Origin: an uncultured Ruminococcus sp. | GTDB lineage: Bacteria > Bacillota > Clostridia > Oscillospirales > CAG-272 | Direction of reading: 5' to 3' | NCBI GenBank assembly: GCA_902765885.1 | Contig: CACXBN010000229.1 | Coordinates: 1 to 5,070 of the forward strand | DNA length: 5,070 bases | Shown: positions 1 to 5,070 of the stretch, piece after piece | Layout: each line of letters begins with the position of its first letter | Position numbering within the stretch: the stretch's first letter is position 1 | The notes under the pieces: generated by a model | What the model saw: the letters and a program-made list of their open reading frames with translations, nothing else | Database searches by the model: none | What the model was told of the DNA's origin: nothing | Position numbers and translations under genes: made by a program

Positions 1-504
1 CCGTACTTTCACATCACAACGCTCATATACTGCGCGTATGCCTATTCCTTTTTCTTTCAGAATATCGCATATTGCTTCAATAATAATGTCTTTGACTTTT
101 TCTGTTCCCAGGCAGAGAGTCTGTACGACCAGCACGTCATAAAACAGATCAACCGTCAGGCCGGGAAAGGAATCAGCTTCTCCGAAGATAAGTCTCGAAG
201 CTCTGATGTCATTTCCCATAACCGTGAATCTGTATTCCAGGGCATAGCGAACTCTTCTTTTGTAAAAATCATCATCAAATTTGTCATTTGCGTTTCTTGA
301 TATGATTCTCACCCTTATTTTTGAATTGCTGTTGTAGTATCCGGTTCCCAGAAATCTGTTCTTCTTTGAAAATGCATTTACAAGATCTCCGTTTTCCGGA
401 TTTCCGGAAACAGATGTTACTTCGGCGTCAAAAATCCAGGGATGCCCGGATTTGACATGTGCTTCGCCTTTTTCGGTTATTTCCACAAATGGTAGTTCAA
501 GCAT
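1..504 (-). CDS. RlmI-like class I SAM-dependent rRNA methyltransferase (N-terminal part, runs off window)
   Basis: An open frame starts at ATG 504-502 and runs without a stop to base 1, giving 168 residues; the C-terminus lies outside the window. The protein begins MLELPFVEITEKGEAHVKSG. Residues 1 to about 75 look like the PUA RNA-binding domain of the RlmI/RlmK family (GHPWIF at 20-25, then a GDLV turn and LGTGYYN at 52-58). Residues 104-119 read RLIFGEADSFPGLTVD, a family hallmark, and 159-168 read VYERCDVKVR, which resembles the YER.D..VR stretch of the family. The SAM-binding Rossmann motifs would follow beyond the edge and cannot be checked. Known members methylate C5 of a cytosine in 23S rRNA (E. 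coli RlmI, C1962), so this is inferred to be a cytoplasmic ribosome-modifying enzyme, but the exact target here is unknown. It lies 14 bases downstream of valS with no terminator between, so it is probably in the same T-box-controlled transcript. Confidence 0.88.
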   Translation of the reverse strand, partial: MLELPFVEITEKGEAHVKSGHPWIFDAEVTSVSGNPENGDLVNAFSKKNRFLGTGYYNSNSKIRVRIISRNANDKFDDDFYKRRVRYALEYRFTVMGNDIRASRLIFGEADSFPGLTVDLFYDVLVVQTLCLGTEKVKDIIIEAICDILKEKGIGIRAVYERCDVKVR

Positions 505-511
505 AAAGATG

Positions 512-520
512 TTCCGCCTT
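512..520 (-). promoter_or_regulatory. Ribosome binding site of the methyltransferase gene, overlapping the valS stop
   Basis: On the minus strand the sequence AAGGCGGAA lies just before the ATG at 504. The GGCGG core (518-514) is one base away from GGAGG and sits 9 bases from the start codon. The AA of the valS stop codon TAA (521-519) forms the first two bases of this site. A ribosome terminating on valS would therefore sit on the initiation region of the next gene, which suggests translational coupling. The coupling is inferred; the spacing and overlap are seen directly. Confidence 0.7.
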
Positions 521-3209
521 AGGAAAGTCTGGAAAGTGCGGCGATGAGACTCTCCTTCTTTTCCTTGTATTTTTCAAGTTTTTCTTTTTCCGCGTTTACT
601 ACCTTCTCGGGAGCTCTGCTCACGAATGACTCATTGGCAAGTTTGCCTTCTGCACGCGCGATCTCGCCGTTTACGGATTCGATTTCTGCTTTGAGTCGTG
701 CTTTCTCCGCTTCAAAGTCGATCATGTCACCGAGAGGAATATGAATCGTGGCAGAGTCGGTAACGATATGTACAGCTGAGTCATCACTAAATGAATCCAC
801 AAGTTCAACGGAAGACGCATAAGCGAGCTTTTCGAAAAATGCGAAGCTTCCTTCAAATGCATCCGGATATTTTGTTTCTATGTGGATGCTTGCCTTCCTT
901 GAGGGTGCAACGTTCATTTCCGCACGGCGTGCTCTGATGGCTTTTATTGCTGATATAACCTTTTCGAAATTCAGGCTTTCTTTCTCGAAAACAAGTTTCT
1001 CATTGTATTCGGGATACTGTTTTACCATAAGATAGCCTTCGGCTCCCGGAAGACCTCCGTATATTTCCTCGGTAATGAAAGGCATAAAAGGATGCAGGAG
1101 CTTGAGGGTCTCGCCGAGAACATATGCAAGTACATTCTGTGCGGTTTCGCTTCTTTCTCCGCCTGCTGCAACTGACGGCTTGGAGAGCTCTATGTACCAG
1201 TCGCAGTATATATCCCAGATAAAGTCGCATATTGATGAAAGGGCGACACCGATTTCGTAGTTGTCGATATTGTTCGATACGCTCTTTATGCAGTTTTCAA
1301 GTTTTGTGAGAACCCATTTGTCTTCATCTGACAGTTTATCACAGTCCGGAAGCTTTATTTCGTCAATTGTCAGGTTCATCATTACAAATCTTGCAGCATT
1401 CCAGAGTTTATTGGCAAAATTACGGGCATTTTCTATTTTTTCATCTGAGAATCTCATGTCATTTCCGGGACTGTTTCCTGTGGCAAGAGCATATCTCAGA
1501 GCATCGGCTCCGAATTTGTCAATGATCTCGAGTGGATCAACGCCGTTGCCGAGAGACTTTGACATTTTTCTTCCCTGGGCGTCGCGCACAAGTCCATGGA
1601 TAAATACAGTATCAAACGGAATTTTCCCCGTATATTCAAGAGCTGAGAAAATCATTCTTGAAACCCAGAAGGTGATGATGTCATATCCGGTTACGAGTGT
1701 GTTCGTAGGATAGAAATCTCTCAAATCATCGGTATCATCGGGCCAGCCCATCGTAGAGAAAGGCCAGAGAGCTGAAGAGAACCATGTGTCCAGAGTATCG
1801 GGATCCTGGGTCATATGACCGCCGCATTTCGGGCATTTCGGATCATCATCGAGGGTAACCAGTGTTTCTCCGCAGTCATCGCAATAGAATGCGGGGATCC
1901 TGTGGCCCCACCAGAGCTGTCTTGAAATACACCAGTCACGGATGTTTTCCATCCAGTGGAAGTAGTTCTTTTCGAATCTCTCGGGAACAAACCTTATGCT
2001 TCCGTCACGCACTGCATCTATAGCAGGTTTGGCAAGAGGTTCCATTTTTACGAACCATTGTTTTGAAATCATCGGCTCAATCACATGATGGCAGCGATAG
2101 CATGTTCCAACCGAGTGTACAAGAGGCTCGATTTCTTTGAGCAGTCCGGCTTCGCGAAGATCATCGAGTATGACCTTGCGTGCTTCTTCGGTCGTCATTC
2201 CGGCATACTTTCCGCAATCAAGAACATCAGGTTCCCCGACAGCGGCGAGTCCTGATTCCTTCAGATGGTCTGCAGCTTCCTTATCCGCAGCTCCGGTCAT
2301 ATGACCGTCATATGTGAACACTCTCACCATCGGAAGATCGTGACGCTGACCGACCTCATAGTCGTTGGGGTCATGCGCGGGAGTGATTTTAACTACTCCG
2401 GTCCCCTTTGTCATATCGGCATGCTCATCGCAAATAATAGGTATCTCTTTATTTATGAGAGGAAGAATGACGTGGCATCCGTGAAGATGAGCATATCGAG
2501 GGTCATCTGCGTTTATTGCAACTGCAGTGTCGCCTAACATCGTTTCGGGTCTGGTGGTTGCAAGTTCCAGCATTTCTCCAGTCTCTTTAACAGGGTACAG
2601 AATATGATAGAAATTTCCGTTTTTATCTTCATATTCGACCTCTGCGTCGGATATGGAGGTCATGCATGTTGAACACCAGTTAACGAGTCTGTTTCCTCTG
2701 TATATAAGGCCTTTGTTATAGAGCCTTATGAAGACTTCACGAACAGCTCTGCTGCAGCCTTCGTCGAGTGTGAACCTTTCACGGCTCCAGTCACAGGAAG
2801 CGCCAAGCTTTTTAAGCTGTTCTATGATCCTGCCGCCGTATTTTGCCTTCCAGTCCCATGCGCGTTCAAGAAATTTTTCTCTGCCTATGTCATCCTTGGT
2901 CAGGCCTTCCTTGCGCATGGCCTCAACGATTTTTGCCTCTGTTGCTATTGAAGCATGGTCAGTGCCGGGAAGCCAGAGTGTCCTGAATCCCTTCATTCTC
3001 TTATATCTGATAAGTATGTCCTGAAGAGTATTGTCAATGGCATGTCCTATATGAAGCTGACCGGTGATGTTCGGCGGCGGTATAACGATTGAAAAGTGCG
3101 GTTTGGTTCTGTCGTCCGTCGGCTTAAAAAGGCCGGCGTCCATCCATTCCTTATAAATTCTTCCCTCAAATTCCGAGGGAGAGTATGTCTTGGGTAATTC
3201 TTTTCTCAT
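519..3209 (-). CDS. valS: Valyl-tRNA synthetase
   Basis: Class Ia aminoacyl-tRNA synthetase that charges tRNA-Val with valine in the cytoplasm, 896 residues from the chosen start (bacterial ValRS is usually about 870-950). Numbering from ATG 3209: the HIGH motif is at 53-56 inside PPPNITGQLHIGH, typical of ValRS; the CP1 editing domain has TTRPETMLGD at 218-227 and ITPAHDPNDYEVG around 275-287; KMSKS is at 548-552. Cys pairs 179/182, 370/373, 443/446 and 459/462 match the two zinc knuckles known in bacterial ValRS. An anticodon-binding helical domain spans about 630-780 (CDWYIELSKP and ARRAEMNVAPS segments). The last 65 or so residues are a Lys/Glu-rich coiled coil that in this family contacts the tRNA. 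An in-frame ATG three codons upstream (3218) would add MIK, but it is only 1-2 bases from the AAAGGA site, so 3209 is preferred. Expression is expected to be controlled by the upstream valine T-box. No frameshift or missing key residue was seen. Confidence 0.98.
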   Translation of the reverse strand: MRKELPKTYSPSEFEGRIYKEWMDAGLFKPTDDRTKPHFSIVIPPPNITGQLHIGHAIDNTLQDILIRYKRMKGFRTLWLPGTDHASIATEAKIVEAMRKEGLTKDDIGREKFLERAWDWKAKYGGRIIEQLKKLGASCDWSRERFTLDEGCSRAVREVFIRLYNKGLIYRGNRLVNWCSTCMTSISDAEVEYEDKNGNFYHILYPVKETGEMLELATTRPETMLGDTAVAINADDPRYAHLHGCHVILPLINKEIPIICDEHADMTKGTGVVKITPAHDPNDYEVGQRHDLPMVRVFTYDGHMTGAADKEAADHLKESGLAAVGEPDVLDCGKYAGMTTEEARKVILDDLREAGLLKEIEPLVHSVGTCYRCHHVIEPMISKQWFVKMEPLAKPAIDAVRDGSIRFVPERFEKNYFHWMENIRDWCISRQLWWGHRIPAFYCDDCGETLVTLDDDPKCPKCGGHMTQDPDTLDTWFSSALWPFSTMGWPDDTDDLRDFYPTNTLVTGYDIITFWVSRMIFSALEYTGKIPFDTVFIHGLVRDAQGRKMSKSLGNGVDPLEIIDKFGADALRYALATGNSPGNDMRFSDEKIENARNFANKLWNAARFVMMNLTIDEIKLPDCDKLSDEDKWVLTKLENCIKSVSNNIDNYEIGVALSSICDFIWDIYCDWYIELSKPSVAAGGERSETAQNVLAYVLGETLKLLHPFMPFITEEIYGGLPGAEGYLMVKQYPEYNEKLVFEKESLNFEKVISAIKAIRARRAEMNVAPSRKASIHIETKYPDAFEGSFAFFEKLAYASSVELVDSFSDDSAVHIVTDSATIHIPLGDMIDFEAEKARLKAEIESVNGEIARAEGKLANESFVSRAPEKVVNAEKEKLEKYKEKKESLIAALSRLS

Positions 3210-3219
3210 TTTTATCATA

Positions 3220-3226
3220 TCCTTTC
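3220..3226 (-). promoter_or_regulatory. valS ribosome binding site (decides the start)
   Basis: The minus strand reads GAAAGGA here. Its end is about 10 bases from the ATG at 3209-3207 but only one base from the ATG at 3218-3216. That spacing favours the internal methionine (MRKELPKTYSP), which also agrees better with the usual short N-terminus of bacterial ValRS. The 3218 start cannot be fully excluded. Confidence 0.6.
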
Positions 3227-3240
3227 GGCGTTTTATGAAT

Positions 3241-3271
3241 TAAAAAAGGCGTCCTGAAGAACAGGACGCCT
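3241..3271 (-). terminator. T-box attenuator (intrinsic terminator)
   Basis: The minus strand has GGCGTCCTG (3270-3262), loop TTCTT, then CAGGACGCC (3256-3248). This is a perfect 9-bp GC-rich stem, 10 bp with a closing A-T, followed by six T residues (3247-3242). The 5' arm is also the sequence that can pair with CAGG of the T-box region (3292-3289) to form the antiterminator, so the two structures are mutually exclusive. It ends about 30 bases before the valS start and is expected to stop transcription when tRNA-Val is charged. Confidence 0.95.
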
Positions 3272-3381
3272 GATAAGCGCGGTACCACCCTGATTTATCC
3301 GATGACGGATACACTCATATGAATCTTAACGCGATTCGATCGCCGCAGACTACTGTAATTTCACCTGCAGGGCTCCGAGAC

Positions 3382-3384
3382 TAC
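3382..3384 (-). other. T-box specifier codon GUA (Val)
   Basis: The triplet GTA follows GAA on the 3' side of the Stem I internal loop, opposite AAGTA, which is where T-box leaders carry their specifier. It would pair with the UAC anticodon of tRNA-Val. The next triplet, 3381-3379, is GTC, also a valine codon, so the amino-acid assignment holds whichever register is used. The assignment rests on hand-drawn pairing and agrees with the downstream gene being valS. Confidence 0.75.
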
Positions 3385-3482
3385 TTCCCATAAAGCTTTT
3401 CAGCGAATTTTCACCGCACATCGCTCTCTGGATGAAAGTTCTTCATGGTACTTCTTCTCTTCACGGCCTTTTTCACGAATCA

Positions 3483-3511
3483 ATTCTAACACAAATCAGA
3501 AAATGTGTCAA
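3483..3511 (-). promoter_or_regulatory. Sigma-A promoter for valS
   Basis: On the minus strand a perfect -35 box TTGACA (3511-3506) is followed by exactly 17 bases and a -10 box TAGAAT (3488-3483), one base from TATAAT. The region around it is A/T-rich. Transcription should begin near 3476, directly ahead of the T-box Stem I. The promoter starts 41 bases after the stop of the upstream beta-galactosidase gene. No other promoter of comparable quality was seen between that gene and valS. Confidence 0.88.
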
Positions 3512-3552
3512 TCCAAGTGAAAAAATGTAACAAATGTGGACCGACGGTTTTG

Positions 3553-5070
3553 TCAGTTATAGGGGTCGTACTCGGATTCAAAGATCGGCTTGACGGAGAA
3601 CGAGAATGTGAAGTGTTCTTCACGGAATCTGTACTTTCCATCAAGCTCCGGTCCGCATGAGTATGAACCCATACCGGACTGTTTGTAATCTATGAACACA
3701 GTGGTTTCGTCTTCTCTTTTCAGTTCATGTCTGTGCGATGCCTTGTCCAGCTGCTCAGGAGAATAGTGAGACGCACTGAAACTGAATGTATCCGGAGTTC
3801 TGAAAAGAAGCCCGTGACCTGCAACAGTATGAACGTCTGCCCAGCGGCACCCGTAATGAGAAGAGTTTTCCTGCGGTGTTATATACGGTTCGTAGTTCTC
3901 ATCCACAGTGGACGAATACTCACCGAGTTTGGTAGACAGATTCTTGTCGCAATAGCTTTCCCCGGGTCCGTACCCGAAATATTTCATCTGTTCACTGCCT
4001 TTGGGCATTACAAATCTGAATCCGAAACGCGGGTGGATAACACCGTCGTGTTCTTTCTTCCAGTCAACATCGCAGTCGACCTTCATTTTTCCGCATCCGC
4101 ACACGGTATAAGTCAGTGTTGCGTGAATATTGACATTCTTTGAGGCGGCACCTATGGATAATTCGGATCTGATTACCGCATGTTTCTCGTCATGCTCGAT
4201 TATGCTGCATGAATAGCATTTTGATCCGGCTCTGTCAAATCCCCAGAAATTCCAGTCATTGACGAGTTTTCTGTCATTGTCTGTTGGTGCTCTCCATATC
4301 TCAGGAGTGACGGCTTTTACGATAAGATCTTCTCCGTTGTCTCTGATGGATTCTATAAGCCCGGTATGCTTTCCTATCTTATATGCCGTCTCACCGCATG
4401 CCACAGATATTGTGCTGTTGTCCTCCAGAACTATGACTGGATACTTTGTTTTTTCCGTGCAGTTTGTGCTTTCAGTGTCAGTCGGAACTGATTCATGAAT
4501 GAATTGTGCAAAGCCGACTTCATATCCTGCGGGAGCCCATTCTGTCGGTGTGTTCTGCCTGAACGATAAATCCAGGGTGAACGTGCCTTTTTTTCTGTCA
4601 GGAAAAGCATCAAACAGAACAATGGTCTTTTCTTTTCCTGGATTGATGTTAAGGGAAGGAGACACCCCGGATCTGACAGCCTTTCCGTTGAAATTCAGTG
4701 TCCACTGAAGAGAGATGTCGTCAAGCGGCTTAAAAAATCTTCTTGATTTGATTTTTACCGTTCCGGGTTTTGTTTCTCTTACTTTTACCGGCATAAGTAC
4801 CTGCTTGAGTTCAAGCATTCCTCTGTGCGGAGTCCTGTCGGGATACACTAGTCCGTCTATGCAGAAATTGCCGTCATTTGGTTTGTCACCGAAATCTCCT
4901 CCGTAAGTATAATCTGGGGACGAGTATATGTCTCCTGTAGCAACGGAGTGGTCGCAAAATTCCCAAACACATGCTCCGAAGAATTCCTTGTTCGATTCTA
5001 TGGATTCCCAGTATTCTCTCAAATCTCCAGGGCCGTTCCCCATGGCGTGACAGTATTCGCACAGGAACAG
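3553..5070 (-). CDS. lacZ: GH2 (LacZ-type) beta-galactosidase, C-terminal part, runs off window
   Basis: The frame is open from the window edge to TGA 3555-3553, 505 residues, about half of a typical 1,000-residue LacZ. A Met at 5043 lies inside the conserved LFLCEYCHAMGNGPG stretch (residues 1-15), so it is not the real start. By comparison with E. coli LacZ, Glu5 in CEYCHAMGN is the catalytic nucleophile (E. coli Glu537); the acid/base Glu lies outside the window. Residues up to about 115 finish the TIM barrel (YGGDFGDKPND...FCIDGLVYPDRTPH matches LacZ closely). A beta-sandwich linker domain follows to about 210. The Bgal_small_N domain fills the rest, with GYGPGESYCDK, DENYEPYITPQENSSHYGCR and SHRHEL. 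No secretion signal can be judged because the N-terminus is missing. The enzyme would hydrolyse lactose or other beta-galactosides. Near the C-terminus it has GMGSYSCGPEL where E. coli has the Trp999 loop, so substrate preference may differ. No terminator is visible after the stop. Confidence 0.95.
   Translation of the reverse strand: MFLCEYCHAMGNGPGDLREYWESIESNKEFFGACVWEFCDHSVATGDIYSSPDYTYGGDFGDKPNDGNFCIDGLVYPDRTPHRGMLELKQVLMPVKVRETKPGTVKIKSRRFFKPLDDISLQWTLNFNGKAVRSGVSPSLNINPGKEKTIVLFDAFPDRKKGTFTLDLSFRQNTPTEWAPAGYEVGFAQFIHESVPTDTESTNCTEKTKYPVIVLEDNSTISVACGETAYKIGKHTGLIESIRDNGEDLIVKAVTPEIWRAPTDNDRKLVNDWNFWGFDRAGSKCYSCSIIEHDEKHAVIRSELSIGAASKNVNIHATLTYTVCGCGKMKVDCDVDWKKEHDGVIHPRFGFRFVMPKGSEQMKYFGYGPGESYCDKNLSTKLGEYSSTVDENYEPYITPQENSSHYGCRWADVHTVAGHGLLFRTPDTFSFSASHYSPEQLDKASHRHELKREDETTVFIDYKQSGMGSYSCGPELDGKYRFREEHFTFSFSVKPIFESEYDPYN

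Larger units (their letters stand above)
3241..3476 (-). promoter_or_regulatory. T-box riboswitch leader of valS (valine-specific)
   Basis: Untranslated leader of about 235 bases that should sense uncharged tRNA-Val. Seen directly: the conserved T-box AGGGTGGTACCGCG at 3291-3278, preceded by AAATC and followed by a terminator hairpin. A Stem I can be drawn: CCATGAAG (3448-3441) pairs over 8 positions with CTTTATGG (3395-3388), with one G-U. A lower stem GGC (3468-3466) with GCC (3373-3371) is weaker. The distal AGCGA and TCGCT arms close the apical loop. Between the two stems lies the specifier loop, with AAGTA on the 5' side and GAA-GTA-G on the 3' side; this is the usual GAA-NNN-purine layout, and GTA (3384-3382) is a valine codon. 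A hairpin TATCCG-TCAT-CGGATA (3311-3296) just before the T-box fits Stem III. The family mechanism is that uncharged tRNA pairs with the specifier and, through its CCA end, with the TGGN bulge, allowing read-through into valS. The 5' end is inferred from the promoter. Confidence 0.95.

Noticed and set aside
1000..1230. 76-codon open frame on the minus strand inside valS
   Set aside because: It overlaps the intact valS frame in another register and its Arg/Ser-rich translation resembles no known protein; valS itself shows no frameshift there.
1261..1713. 150-codon open frame on the plus strand
   Set aside because: It lies wholly antisense to the conserved KMSKS and anticodon-binding regions of valS, has no clear ribosome binding site, and its product is a low-complexity Ser/Phe-rich translation with no recognisable domain.
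3541..3552. ACCGTCGGT dyad just after the lacZ stop as a possible terminator
   Set aside because: The stem would be only three or four base pairs with almost no loop and is not followed by a T-run, so it is too weak to call.
3727..4143. 138-codon open frame on the plus strand
   Set aside because: It is antisense to the conserved Bgal_small_N domain of lacZ, without a plausible promoter or recognised motif, so it is treated as a shadow.
5041..5043. ATG as the start of a 496-residue protein
   Set aside because: This Met is the internal M of the CEYCHAMGN active-site motif. The frame stays open to the window edge and the upstream codons encode conserved LacZ residues, so the gene is truncated by the window rather than starting here.
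1..5070. Undescribed system such as a defence island, mobile element or CRISPR array
   Set aside because: The window is filled by three conserved housekeeping or metabolic genes and one T-box leader. I found no transposase or integrase motif, no direct-repeat array and no unexplained coding sequence.

Overview
This 5,070-base window appears to be ordinary chromosomal sequence from a member of the Bacillota, most likely a Clostridia-type gut or anaerobic bacterium. The reasons are a classical T-box leader ahead of an aminoacyl-tRNA synthetase gene, a consensus sigma-A promoter, AAAGG/GGCGG-type ribosome binding sites, moderate GC content, and a clostridial/Bacteroides-style GH2 beta-galactosidase C-terminus. 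The genus cannot be fixed from the sequence alone. All real genes lie on the minus strand, so the transcription order runs from high to low coordinates.

Layout in transcription order: (1) 5070-3553 is the C-terminal 505 residues of a LacZ-type glycoside hydrolase family 2 beta-galactosidase. Its 5' part lies beyond the window, and the nucleophile Glu is just inside the edge. (2) 3552-3210 is a non-coding stretch of about 340 bases. It holds a near-perfect sigma-A promoter (TTGACA, 17 bp, TAGAAT) and then a complete T-box riboswitch leader with a Stem I, a valine specifier (GUA, directly followed by GUC), the conserved AGGGTGGTACCGCG T-box, and an intrinsic terminator. (3) 3209-519 is valS, a full-length valyl-tRNA synthetase with all catalytic, editing, zinc-knuckle and C-terminal coiled-coil elements. 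(4) 504-1 is the N-terminal 168 residues of an RlmI-like PUA-domain rRNA methyltransferase. It starts 14 bases after the valS stop, and its ribosome binding site overlaps that stop codon.

How it works together: uncharged tRNA-Val is expected to bind the leader, stabilise the antiterminator and allow transcription of valS. The methyltransferase has no promoter or terminator of its own before it, so it should be co-transcribed and come under the same valine control. Both products belong to translation (tRNA charging and ribosome modification). The beta-galactosidase gene is upstream and functionally unrelated. It has no visible terminator, so some read-through into the T-box region is possible.

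I found no mobile element, CRISPR array, tRNA or rRNA gene, and nothing that looks like an undescribed system. The most informative non-coding element is the valine T-box. The long open frames on the plus strand are antisense shadows of valS and lacZ.
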